Source: Flavobacteriaceae bacterium
Lineage (GTDB): Bacteria; Bacteroidota; Bacteroidia; Flavobacteriales; Flavobacteriaceae
Length of the DNA stretch: 64,000 nucleotides
Reading direction: 5' to 3'
Assembly: GCA_947456815.1 (NCBI GenBank)
Contig: CANGTL010000009.1
Location: 1 to 64,000, forward strand
Under the pieces are notes generated by a model that searched no databases, was not told the origin of the DNA, and saw nothing but the letters and a program-made list of their open reading frames with translations. This document shows, in pieces, positions 53,784 through 61,874 of the stretch (position 1 is the first letter of the stretch; each line of letters begins with the position of its first letter). Made by a program: the position numbers and the translations under genes.

Positions 53784-54497
53784 TTAAACATGCAAAATTT
53801 CATCTTCAATCAACAAATCTTCTCTTCGAAACCTAAGGAAAACCTGCGCTACAGCAATGACATCTTTTTCGCAATAGGTAATGATGCGATCGATGTCGTT
53901 GTCGACATAATAGACGTGTCCAACTTGACTCCCATCGATGTCACCTTTAGAAGATGGAACGCCCAAAATTTTTGTCAATAATTTTAATGAGGTGAAATGC
54001 TTGTAATCACCAAATTTCCATAGTTCTAACGTGTCTAAATGCGGCACTTCCCATGGTTTTTTTCCAAATAAGTTGAGTTTATTGGGAATCGCAATTTGGC
54101 TGATAATCATCCTTCTTGCAATAAATGGAATGTCAAATTCTTTGGCGTTATGACCGCACAAAAGATGTTGCGCCTTGTCGAAATGATTGTTCATCAGGTT
54201 GCTAAAATCCTTCAAAATCTTCGGCTCGTCACCGAAAAAGGAAGTCACTCTAAAATTTCGAATGTCACCTTTGATGGTAAAATAGCCAACGGAAATACAG
54301 ATAATCTTCCCGAATTCTGCCCATATTCCGGCGCGTTCGTAAAAGTCTTCTGCACTGTAATCTTCTTTTCTTTGAAATTGGGTTTTGAGTTCCCAAAGGT
54401 TTTGCATTTCAGGATCTAATGCAGTGAAGTTTTCTTGTTCTGGAACCGTTTCGATGTCGATAAACAAGATGTTTTCGAGGTTTAATTTTTCAATCAT
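53784..54497 (-). CDS. PolB-like 3'-5' exonuclease (RNase H fold)
   Basis: The 237-residue protein has the DEDD exonuclease signature: FIDIETVPE (Exo I), HNAKEFDIPFIARRM (Exo II) and YCEKDVIAVAQVFLRFR (Exo III). It is similar to the exonuclease domain of family B DNA polymerases without the polymerase part, a group often labelled predicted PolB 3'-5' exonuclease. It may trim DNA in repair. It is upstream of the gate-domain gene across a repeat; the next upstream gene, a serine hydrolase, is 41 bases away. Confidence 0.87.
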   Translation of the reverse strand: MIEKLNLENILFIDIETVPEQENFTALDPEMQNLWELKTQFQRKEDYSAEDFYERAGIWAEFGKIICISVGYFTIKGDIRNFRVTSFFGDEPKILKDFSNLMNNHFDKAQHLLCGHNAKEFDIPFIARRMIISQIAIPNKLNLFGKKPWEVPHLDTLELWKFGDYKHFTSLKLLTKILGVPSSKGDIDGSQVGHVYYVDNDIDRIITYCEKDVIAVAQVFLRFRREDLLIEDEILHV

Positions 54498-54538
54498 GGC
54501 GTATATAAATTAAGTTAAACAATTACTCTTGGCTTGTA

Positions 54539-55696
54539 TTATTTTCTTTGTGCTAACATTTTGTAGGTTTCGTCGATGTAAACAAAAAAATCGTCACTAT
54601 GTGGACTTCCTTTCGTACTCGCTTGGTGCTGGTTCCCCAAACGAACGATAATCAAATCGTCTTGCGGAATGACAATCACGTTTTGTCCTAAGTGACCGCG
54701 CATATAAAATATCTTTTTGTCTTTGTAATTGCACAACCACCAACCGTAGCCGTATTCTGGCGAAGCTTGAAATCTTGCCGTTGTCGATTTGGCGATGAAT
54801 GTGCTATCTAACAATTGCTGTCCATTCCATTTCCCATGTTGTTTGTAGAGTTTTCCAAAACGCGCAAAATCTCTAGCATTGGATGCAAAACAACAATAGG
54901 CTTTGACTATTCCACCTTCATGATCCGTTTGCCATAGTGCTTCGTTTTCAGCTCCCATTGGTTCCCAGAAATTTTCGGCAACATAATCCGCGAGACTTTT
55001 GCCCGTTGCTTTTTCGATACACATCGCAAGCAGTTGGGTGTTACCGCTCAAATATTTATAGGCTTTTCCTGGTTCATCGACGCCTTTAAGTCCGAGAATC
55101 ACACTGTTTAAATCATCATCAAAATAGGCGCGTGTGGTAATTGAAAATGGACTGTAGTACGATTCATCCCAATCCAATCCAGAGGCCATTGATGATAGAT
55201 CGCCAACGGTCATATTGGCTGATTTTCCCACATTAAAAACAGGAAAGAAATCAGAAACCTTTTGATCTAAACTTTTGATTTGACCTTGCATGATGGCTTT
55301 TCCCAATGAAGCAGACACGATGCTTTTCGCCATCGAAAAGGAATTCGATTTGGAATTTTTATCATAATCGTCATAGTAGCTTTCGTTCCAAACGCTGTCA
55401 TTTTTGATGATTAGGAAAGCAACTGCTCCTAGTTTTTTGTGCCATTTTTCGAGTACCTCAGTTGGTTTGACACTATTAAAATCTTTGGCTGTTGCCCACG
55501 GTTGTGGTGTATGACTCTTAGAAATACTGCGGTTATCGAATTCTTTATAATCTTGGAGAAAGGCGGTTGTGTGACCTTTGAGATAGATCGTACGTACCGC
55601 TTTTATTAAATAATCAACTTGAAAAATATAGAGTATAGCAATAATCGTGGCGAATACGACAACAAACCAAAGAATGATTTTTTTAATAATTTTCAT
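54539..55696 (-). CDS. Serine hydrolase of the class C beta-lactamase/DD-peptidase family
   Basis: The 385-residue protein has an N-terminal membrane segment (KIIKKIILWFVVVFATIIAILYIF) and a beta-lactamase fold with the SxxK motif SMAKSIV (near 143), a YLSGN tyrosine motif (near 222) and a C-terminal HLGQNVIV in place of KTG. It is probably a periplasmic esterase, D-aminopeptidase or similar rather than a drug-inactivating lactamase. It is upstream of the exonuclease gene on the same strand. Confidence 0.83.
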   Translation of the reverse strand: MKIIKKIILWFVVVFATIIAILYIFQVDYLIKAVRTIYLKGHTTAFLQDYKEFDNRSISKSHTPQPWATAKDFNSVKPTEVLEKWHKKLGAVAFLIIKNDSVWNESYYDDYDKNSKSNSFSMAKSIVSASLGKAIMQGQIKSLDQKVSDFFPVFNVGKSANMTVGDLSSMASGLDWDESYYSPFSITTRAYFDDDLNSVILGLKGVDEPGKAYKYLSGNTQLLAMCIEKATGKSLADYVAENFWEPMGAENEALWQTDHEGGIVKAYCCFASNARDFARFGKLYKQHGKWNGQQLLDSTFIAKSTTARFQASPEYGYGWWLCNYKDKKIFYMRGHLGQNVIVIPQDDLIIVRLGNQHQASTKGSPHSDDFFVYIDETYKMLAQRK

Positions 55697-55760
55697 GTGC
55701 GGAAATTAATGATAGACGAATTTACATAAAAACTACGTCGCTTGTATCTGTGGATTGCTT

Positions 55761-56231
55761 TTAAAACAAACTTTGTTGTTTTGCTGAACTCTCATGTTCC
55801 AGCAACCATTTCTTACGCCACAAGCCGCCGGCGTAACCAGTTAATGAGCCGTCTGTACGGATTACTCGATGACAGGGAACAACAATCCATAATGGGTTTT
55901 TGCCGTTGGCAGAAGCTACGGCGCGAATGGCTTTGACATCGCCCAATTTTTTAGACAAGTCCATCTAAGAACACGTTTTTCCGAATGGAATTTCGAGTAA
56001 CGCTTGCCATACTTTTTGTTGGAATTCGGTGCCTTGTGGATTTATTTTGAAATCGAAATTGGTGCGCTTTCCGTTGAAATAATCTTGAAGTTGCTTGGCT
56101 GCTTCTTTTAAAACAGTTGGAATTTTTTTGGTAATTGTGCCCTCTTCTAAAATGGAAATAGATGCAATACCGTTGTCATCGCCGGTGATTTTGGCAGTTC
56201 CGAGTGGGGTTTTGATGAAGGTGGTTTCCAT
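55761..56231 (-). pseudogene. Methylated-DNA--protein-cysteine methyltransferase, broken by an in-frame amber codon
   Basis: Two frame-matched pieces join at 55965-55967 (TAG). The upstream part, from ATG 56231, ends FQQKVWQALLEIPFGKTCS and the downstream part continues [18 protein letters not shown] with the alkyl-acceptor active site VVPCHRVI. Family members have a tyrosine at the TAG position (KTCSY/KTITY), so a single base change explains the stop. VIRTDGS replaces the usual VIG-x-x-G, a second departure. The reading frame is unbroken otherwise, so the defect is recent, or it is a sequencing error. If functional it would directly repair O6-methylguanine. About 156 codons in total. Confidence 0.85.
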
Positions 56232-56251
56232 GGTGTAAATGTAAAAATACT

Positions 56252-56279
56252 TCGCCACAAAGACGCAAAGGCGCAAAGA
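56252..56279. repeat. Fragment of CGCAAAG-family repeat
   Basis: GCCACAAAGACGCAAAGGCGCAAAG lies just upstream of the broken methyltransferase gene and resembles one arm of the repeats at 44527 and 53683. Confidence 0.5.
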
Positions 56280-56295
56280 AAATCGGATGCGTTTT

Positions 56296-56456
56296 TGCCC
56301 CGACAGCAGTGGCATCCTTTTGTTCTGGCGTTCAGAACAAAAGATTACCTCACAAGGTTAATATTTTAATTTGTGTTCGGTCAATTCGCTGCGCTCGGGT
56401 GTAACGTATGGCGGGACCCGAGCTCCTGAAAGGGCGAATCGGCGAAGCAAATAGCT
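56296..56456. repeat. Intergenic palindromic repeat, family A, copy 5 (expanded)
   Basis: It runs from GCCCCGACAGCAGTGGCATCC to AAATAGCTCCTT, with a hairpin CTTTTGTTCTGG and TTCAGAACAAAAG near its start and extra sequence including CGCTGCGCTCGGG. A CTTCGACTGCGCTCAGGATGAC tail (56462-56483) follows, close to the cytochrome stop. It fills most of the 250-base gap between the broken ogt and the cytochrome gene. Confidence 0.7.
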
Positions 56457-56484
56457 CCTTCCTTCGACTGCGCTCAGGATGACA

Positions 56485-56853
56485 TTACTTCAAATTCGAA
56501 TAAATATAAGCTTCAATCGCTTGCAATTCCTCATCGCTCATCATTTTGGTGATGGCAAAATTGGTTCTCATCACTTCGTATTGCGACGGATCGACAATGG
56601 GTTTGGATTCTTCTTTTAGGAAACTTACAATACTGGCATTTTGCGCTTGGTAAGTTTTAGCTATGTCTTGAATACTTGGACCTATCACTTTTTGATCTTT
56701 CAAATGACAAGCGACACAATTTCCCTTGGTTTCGAAAAGTTCTTTGCCCAAGACTATTGGCGTTTTAGCCGCAGCTTTTCCGAATGGTTCTGCGGATTCC
56801 TTCTTGCAAGAAACGACTAGAGCAAGTATAAAAATAAATGCAATTTGCCTCAT
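56485..56853 (-). CDS. Small c-type cytochrome lipoprotein
   Basis: The 122-residue protein has a lipoprotein signal ending LALVVSC (Cys16), the haem motif CVACH (near residue 46-50) and a distal methionine candidate in MRTNFAI or KMMSDEE, the usual class I cytochrome c layout. It would be membrane-anchored in the periplasm and shuttle electrons. Its start lies one base after the hemB stop, so it is made from the same transcript, linking haem supply with a haem protein. Confidence 0.87.
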   Translation of the reverse strand: MRQIAFIFILALVVSCKKESAEPFGKAAAKTPIVLGKELFETKGNCVACHLKDQKVIGPSIQDIAKTYQAQNASIVSFLKEESKPIVDPSQYEVMRTNFAITKMMSDEELQAIEAYIYSNLK

Positions 56854-56854
56854 A

Positions 56855-57844
56855 TTACGAAATCAATTTGACTACATCTTTGGCAAAATAACTGGCAATC
56901 ATGTCAGCTCCAGCTCTTTTTATCGCGGTGACTTGTTCCATCATTACGGCGTCATGATCGAGCCAGCCACGTTGTGATGCTGCTTTGATCATGGCATATT
57001 CGCCTGAAACTTGATAAACCGCCACGGGAACTTCCACGGCATTTTTGATTTCACGCACGATATCTAGATAGGAAATTCCTGGTTTTACCATGACGATGTC
57101 GGCACCTTCTTCGATATCCATGAGGGTTTCGCGAATGGCTTCGATGCGGTTGTGGTAATCCATTTGGTAGGTTTTCTTGTCTTTGGGAATGTTTTGCAAA
57201 TCGACTGGAGCGCTATCGAGTGCGTCGCGAAATGGACCATAATGTGCGGATGCGTACTTGGCGCTGTAAGCTAAAATCCCGGTATTGATATAGCCAGCGT
57301 GTTCTAAAGCGTCTCGAATTTCGAGAATTCTACCATCCATCATATCGCTTGGAGCGACAAAATCGGCACCAGCTTCGGCATGGGAAACGCTCATTTCTGC
57401 TAAGATTGCAGAGGTAATATCGTTGGCAATTTGACCATTTTCGACGATGCCGTCATGTCCAAAAGAAGAAAACGGATCGAGTGCGACGTCTGTCATAACG
57501 AGCATTCCAGGCGTGGCATTTTTTACGGTTTTGATGGCGCGTTGCATCAATCCGTTGGGATTTAAGGCTTCGGTGCCTTTGTTGTCTTTAAGATTGTCGG
57601 GTACTTTGACGAAAAGTAGTACTGATTTTAGTCCAAGTTTCCAAAGTTCATGCACTTCCTTCTCTATATTATCTAGGCTCATGCGGAAATAATTCGGCAT
57701 AGAAGGAATTTCTTCTTTGATTCCTTTGCCTTCTACGACAAAAAGTGGCACGATAAAGTCGTTGGGAGAAATAATGGTTTCGCGAACTAGGGAACGAATG
57801 GCTTCGTTGGTTCGTAGTCGGCGGTTTCTGTTGAGTGGGAACAT
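56855..57844 (-). CDS. hemB: Porphobilinogen synthase (delta-aminolevulinate dehydratase)
   Basis: The 329-residue enzyme has RNRRLRTNEAIRSLVRET at the start, the Schiff-base lysine regions LAYSAKYASAHYGPFRDA and IVMVKPGISYLD, and the substrate loop typical of the family. It condenses two aminolevulinate molecules to porphobilinogen in the cytoplasm. It is separated from hemF by an S23-like gene framed by inverted repeats, and is followed by the cytochrome gene. Confidence 0.97.
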   Translation of the reverse strand: MFPLNRNRRLRTNEAIRSLVRETIISPNDFIVPLFVVEGKGIKEEIPSMPNYFRMSLDNIEKEVHELWKLGLKSVLLFVKVPDNLKDNKGTEALNPNGLMQRAIKTVKNATPGMLVMTDVALDPFSSFGHDGIVENGQIANDITSAILAEMSVSHAEAGADFVAPSDMMDGRILEIRDALEHAGYINTGILAYSAKYASAHYGPFRDALDSAPVDLQNIPKDKKTYQMDYHNRIEAIRETLMDIEEGADIVMVKPGISYLDIVREIKNAVEVPVAVYQVSGEYAMIKAASQRGWLDHDAVMMEQVTAIKRAGADMIASYFAKDVVKLIS

Positions 57845-57866
57845 AGTTGTTAGTCTTTAGTTTACG

Positions 57867-58285
57867 GTTAACAGTTTACAGTTAACGGTTAGAGAGATGC
57901 ATTTATTTTTTTGATTAATGAAGCCAACATTTTTTTGATTTCTATCAATTCTGAAAGCAACTTTTCGGAAGTTTCTTTTTTAATAAAATTCAAATCTGTC
58001 GAGAGTAAAATTAAATATTCAAGTTCGTGAGCAGAACCAGATGAAATGTATAAGAAACGAATTAATTCTTTTTGCGTTTCTCTACCACAACCTTCGACAA
58101 TATTGGTCGGAATAGAAACAGCTGCTCTGTTAATTTGGGAAATTAAGTTGAATTGTTCTGTTTTTGGGAAATTTGTTGTTACTGCATAGATGTCAATCAC
58201 CAACCTATGTGATTTTTGCCAAACGTTATATTTTCGATAATCAACCATAATTCAACTTTGTTACTATTGACTGTAAACAGTTAAC
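57867..58285. repeat. Inverted repeats framing the S23-like gene
   Basis: GTTAACAGTTTACAGTTAAC (57867-57886) pairs with ATTGACTGTAAACAGTTAAC (58266-58285) at 17 of 20 positions in inverted orientation. Further GTTAACGG-like copies lie beside both arms (57881-57890 and 58293-58299). The left arm ends three bases before the S23 stop codon, and the right arm starts 17 bases upstream of its start codon. Confidence 0.75.
57889..58248 (-). CDS. Four-helix-bundle protein of the 23S rRNA intervening-sequence (S23) family
   Basis: The 119-residue protein starts VDYRKYNVWQKSHRLVIDIY and has QINRAAVSIPTNIVEGCGR and FLYISSGSAHELEYLILLS, which are the standard S23/IVP family motifs (TIGR02436). Members are often coded in insertions within 23S rRNA, and others stand alone; they are thought to bind nucleic acid. 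Here it lies inside the heme operon between hemF and hemB, tightly framed by inverted repeats, which suggests it arrived as a small mobile unit. No transposase is adjacent. Function is unknown. Confidence 0.88.
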   Translation of the reverse strand: MVDYRKYNVWQKSHRLVIDIYAVTTNFPKTEQFNLISQINRAAVSIPTNIVEGCGRETQKELIRFLYISSGSAHELEYLILLSTDLNFIKKETSEKLLSELIEIKKMLASLIKKINASL

Positions 58286-58305
58286 TGTGTGCCGTTAACA
58301 GAAAA

Positions 58306-59211
58306 CTAATTTACCCAATTTCTAGGCTCTGCTAACACTTCAATTAATTTTTCTTCTTCGCTTCCTGCTTCCGGATGATGGTCATAAACCCACTGCACAT
58401 ACGGCGGTAAGCTCATCAGAATACTTTCGATGCGGCCATTGGTTTTGAGTCCAAATAAGGTGCCCTTGTCGTGAACTAGATTGAATTCGACGTAACGACC
58501 ACGACGGATTTCTTGCCAAGTTCTGTTCGCCGCTGTATATGGCAATTCTTTTCTTCTTTCTACAATAGGAACATACGCTTGAAGAAAACTGTTGCCGACT
58601 TCTGTGACAAAGTTGTACCAATCTTCCATTTGCATGGCGTCGGTTGCCTTGCAATAATCGAAGAATAAACCACCTAGACCGCGGGCTTCATGACGATGCG
58701 CATTCCAGAAATAATCGTCGCATTGTTTTTTGTATTTGGGATAGAATTCAGGATTATGTTTGTCGCAAGCGGTTTTGCATGTTTGATGAAAATGAATGGC
58801 GTCTTCCTCGAACAAATAATACGGCGTCAAATCTTGTCCACCTCCAAACCATTGTTGAATGATGTTGCCTTTTTCGTCATACATTTCGAAATAACGCCAA
58901 TTGGCATGAACCGTTGGCACCATTGGACTTTTGGGATGAATAACGAGACTCAAACCGCAAGCAAAAAAATCAGCTTCACCGACATTGAACATCTTCTGCA
59001 TGGCTTCAGGTAATTTACCATGAACCGCCGAAATGTTGACACCTCCTTTTTCGAAAACGGTTCCGTTCTCGATGACGCGCGTTCTGCCGCCTCCGCCTTC
59101 GGGACGTTCCCAAAGATCTTCGCGAAATTTGGTTTGACCATCAACGGCCTCGAGCCCTTGACAGATTTGATCTTGAAGTTGGTGTATGTATTGGAGGAAT
59201 TTATCTTTCAT
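58306..59211 (-). CDS. hemF: Oxygen-dependent coproporphyrinogen-III oxidase
   Basis: The 301-residue enzyme has WERPEGGGGRTRVIENGTVFEKG, the substrate region WFGGGQDLTPYYLFEEDA, and RRGRYVEFNLVHDKGTLFGL near the C-terminus, all HemF markers. It oxidatively decarboxylates two propionate groups of coproporphyrinogen III to make protoporphyrinogen IX and needs O2, which indicates an aerobic life. It is in the hem operon, downstream of hemE and two small genes. Confidence 0.97.
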   Translation of the reverse strand: MKDKFLQYIHQLQDQICQGLEAVDGQTKFREDLWERPEGGGGRTRVIENGTVFEKGGVNISAVHGKLPEAMQKMFNVGEADFFACGLSLVIHPKSPMVPTVHANWRYFEMYDEKGNIIQQWFGGGQDLTPYYLFEEDAIHFHQTCKTACDKHNPEFYPKYKKQCDDYFWNAHRHEARGLGGLFFDYCKATDAMQMEDWYNFVTEVGNSFLQAYVPIVERRKELPYTAANRTWQEIRRGRYVEFNLVHDKGTLFGLKTNGRIESILMSLPPYVQWVYDHHPEAGSEEEKLIEVLAEPRNWVN

Positions 59212-59303
59212 ATGTAGATACTTATTGTTTCTTATCGGTCATATGTAATTCGCTTATTACTTTTGGTGTTTAGATCTTGTTCAAGGTGATGCTCATTTCA
59301 TCT

Positions 59304-59681
59304 TTACTTTCCTGTGGTGTTTGCTATCTTCTGTGCAATATCCCAGGAAAAAGTTTTGCTTTCTTTTTGAATATATACGTAAATCACGCTTGCTTTTTCT
59401 GCTAAGGAAAATTTACTTTCGGGTAGTTTTGCAGCTAACACGATTAAGAAATCTGCAAATTGCTCCGCATTCTCCCAATCAAAATTAGATTTTTTAATGT
59501 AAAGGAAAAGCTCGTTTGTTGAAAAATCTAACAGTGTTTGCAGCTTCAATCCGATGTTAGCAAGGATTTCATCTATGATAACATTGCCATTCTCCGGAAC
59601 ATAATCGAGACCCATCAACCTTTTTAGGATGTTGTTGATTCGTTCGTTTTCATCGTCGCGAAGTCTTGCGGTTAGTGGCAT
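59304..59681 (-). CDS. Unknown small helical protein in the heme operon
   Basis: The 125-residue acidic, mostly helical protein (LTARLRDDENERINNILKRL at the start) has no signal peptide and no motif I recognise. It lies 33 bases after the lipoprotein gene and 92 bases before hemF on the same strand. Position suggests co-transcription; a role in haem synthesis is not shown. Confidence 0.65.
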   Translation of the reverse strand: MPLTARLRDDENERINNILKRLMGLDYVPENGNVIIDEILANIGLKLQTLLDFSTNELFLYIKKSNFDWENAEQFADFLIVLAAKLPESKFSLAEKASVIYVYIQKESKTFSWDIAQKIANTTGK

Positions 59682-59714
59682 TTTAGTTATTACTTATGAA
59701 CTTTATTTTTAATC

Positions 59715-60140
59715 TTAATTATTGACATACTTTATTTTCTTGCCACTTTCCTGAATTTCAATTTTTGTAACTTCTGAAAAAGGCACCTTTGTAATCAATT
59801 TAGAAAAAAATCTAGCTTTAGACCCTTTGAGTGTATCATGTTCTAACTTCATACTGTCAAAGTAAATGATTTTACGTTTGCCGTTCTTCAAAGTAACTCG
59901 CATTTCCAAAGCTGGATCATTGTCAAGAACTTTCAAATTTCCTTCCTTAGTAATCACCTTTATATTTTTAATTACATAACCATTGTAATAAATAGGCCCT
60001 GACAATACCGATTTTGAGTATGATTCATCGTATTCAATGGTTGCAAATTGTTCTTTGAAACTTTCTGGCGTTATTGTGTATGTTTTACAAGAAAATAATA
60101 AGATACTTACAGAAATTAAAGTTAAGGTTTTCCACATCAT
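59715..60140 (-). CDS. Hypothetical lipoprotein coupled to hemE
   Basis: The 141-residue protein has a lipoprotein signal ending ILLFSC (Cys18) and a small beta-rich domain ([19 protein letters not shown]). Its start codon overlaps the hemE stop by 4 bases (ATGA), so translation is coupled. No family is recognised. The name of a partner or substrate cannot be guessed. Confidence 0.7.
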   Translation of the reverse strand: MMWKTLTLISVSILLFSCKTYTITPESFKEQFATIEYDESYSKSVLSGPIYYNGYVIKNIKVITKEGNLKVLDNDPALEMRVTLKNGKRKIIYFDSMKLEHDTLKGSKARFFSKLITKVPFSEVTKIEIQESGKKIKYVNN

Positions 60141-61162
60141 GAATTGTATTCTTTGACCGCATCAATAAATGCTTTGGCGTGATCTACGGGAATGTTGGGT
60201 AAAATTCCGTGTCCAAGGTTGACGATGTATTTGTCTTTTCCGAAATCGTCAATCATTTGATGCACCATTTTCTTGATGGTCGGAATCGGTGATAACAATC
60301 GAGATGGATCGAAATTGCCTTGCAGCGTGATGTTTCCGCCCGACAAGTAACGGGCGTTTCTTGGAGAACATGTCCAGTCGACACCTAAGGCTGAAGCACG
60401 GCTTTTTCCCATTTCATTTAGTGCAAACCAGCAGCCCTTTCCGAATACGATAACGTGCGTATCATCTGCTAAAGCTTCTACAATTTGATTGATGTATTTC
60501 CAAGAAAATTCCTGATAATCGACCGGAGACAACATGCCGCCCCAGGAATCGAAAATCTGCACGGCATTGACGCCGGCTTTTACTTTTTCTTTTAAATAGA
60601 GAATCGTGGTGTCGGTGATTTTTTGCAACAAGACATGCGCCGCTTCTGGATGGGTGAAGCAAAAGCCTTTGGCTGTATCGAAACTTTTTGAGCCTTTTCC
60701 TTCCACTGCATAACAGAAGATCGTCCACGGAGAACCAGCAAAACCAATCAGTGGCACCTCATCGTTGAGCATTTCTTTGGTGAGTTTGATCGCGTCCATG
60801 ACGTAACCCAAAGTTTCGTGAATATTGGGAACGATCACTTTTTCTACGTCTTGCGGCGTACGAATTGGATTGGGTAAAAATGGTCCAACGCTTTCTTTCA
60901 TCAAGACTTCGATGCCCATAGCTTGTGGAACTACCAATATATCAGAAAACAAAATCGCGGCATCGGGAGCAATTCTGCGAATCGGTTGTACGGTTATTTC
61001 GGCTGCTAATTCCGGCGTTTGACAGCGGGTGAAGAAATCGTATTTGTCGCGCAAGGCTATAAATTCTGGTAAATATCTTCCTGCTTGACGCATCATCCAA
61101 ACGGGTGGACGTTCTACCGTTTCTCCTCGTAATGCTTTTAAAAATAGGTCGTTTTTGATCAT
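60137..61162 (-). CDS. hemE: Uroporphyrinogen decarboxylase
   Basis: The 341-residue enzyme has the N-terminal [14 protein letters not shown] signature with the substrate-binding arginines, and [15 protein letters not shown] and [16 protein letters not shown] later, typical of HemE. It removes four acetate carboxyls from uroporphyrinogen III to give coproporphyrinogen III. It lies between hemD and the lipoprotein gene in the operon. Confidence 0.97.
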   Translation of the reverse strand: MIKNDLFLKALRGETVERPPVWMMRQAGRYLPEFIALRDKYDFFTRCQTPELAAEITVQPIRRIAPDAAILFSDILVVPQAMGIEVLMKESVGPFLPNPIRTPQDVEKVIVPNIHETLGYVMDAIKLTKEMLNDEVPLIGFAGSPWTIFCYAVEGKGSKSFDTAKGFCFTHPEAAHVLLQKITDTTILYLKEKVKAGVNAVQIFDSWGGMLSPVDYQEFSWKYINQIVEALADDTHVIVFGKGCWFALNEMGKSRASALGVDWTCSPRNARYLSGGNITLQGNFDPSRLLSPIPTIKKMVHQMIDDFGKDKYIVNLGHGILPNIPVDHAKAFIDAVKEYNS

Positions 61163-61199
61163 AATATTTATTTTATTCGAAGACGCAATGGCGTCAATC

Positions 61200-61871
61200 T
61201 TAAACTTCGTTGTAATATTTTAAACATTGAATAATTACGTTTTCAATCGATGGTTGATTGACAATAATGCAATGCGATGTTATTTTTTCGACTGGTTCTG
61301 CGGTGGTTTTTCCGATGCAGAAACATATTTCATCTGTAATGGTGTTGGCTTGTAAGTAACTTTCTACTGCAGATGGACTAAAAAACAAAATTCCATTTGG
61401 TTTTGAGGTTATGGCGTGCGGCGTGAGCATCGTTTGGTATACTTCAATTTCTTCAAATTTTACCTTTGCTAAGGTTAGTGCTTCTGGCAGAATTTCCCTT
61501 CTTAGATTTCCACTAAAAAATGTAAAACTGTCCTGCGTATATTGATTGCAAATGATAGATGCTAATTCGGAGGCATAATCTGCAGTTTCTAGAACTTCGA
61601 AACCATGAAGCTCTAAAACTGCTTTTGTTTTTTGGCCAACGCAAAAGCACTTTTTGCTTTTTAATGACTCTAATTTACTATTCTTCAGCAGACTCTCAAC
61701 TGCATTTTGACTCGCGAAAATAAGAAATCTAGCGTCCCGATTAACGGAAAATTGTTTAAGTTCGATTGTAACAAAATCAGCTTCAATGACCAAAAAATTG
61801 GCATTTAGCAAAAACTGTTTTTGATTCGGCAGCAACTTCTTGGTAGATACTATTCGAACTTGACTTTCCAT
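61200..61871 (-). CDS. hemD: Uroporphyrinogen-III synthase
   Basis: The 223-residue protein shows the weakly conserved HemD fold: [15 protein letters not shown], then [15 protein letters not shown] and [15 protein letters not shown], with the [11 protein letters not shown] close, where the two alpha/beta lobes meet. It closes hydroxymethylbilane to uroporphyrinogen III. HemD is hard to recognise on its own, but its place 3 bases after hemC and before hemE settles it. Confidence 0.9.
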   Translation of the reverse strand: MESQVRIVSTKKLLPNQKQFLLNANFLVIEADFVTIELKQFSVNRDARFLIFASQNAVESLLKNSKLESLKSKKCFCVGQKTKAVLELHGFEVLETADYASELASIICNQYTQDSFTFFSGNLRREILPEALTLAKVKFEEIEVYQTMLTPHAITSKPNGILFFSPSAVESYLQANTITDEICFCIGKTTAEPVEKITSHCIIVNQPSIENVIIQCLKYYNEV

Positions 61872-61874
61872 CGC

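Noticed and set aside
54539-55696. Calling the serine hydrolase an antibiotic-resistance beta-lactamase
   Set aside because: It has a membrane anchor and no KTG box in the usual place, and serine hydrolases of this type are common housekeeping enzymes in Bacteroidota.
57889-58248. Reading the S23 gene as a sign of a nearby 23S rRNA gene with an intervening sequence
   Set aside because: No rRNA-like sequence flanks it; the neighbours are hemF and hemB.
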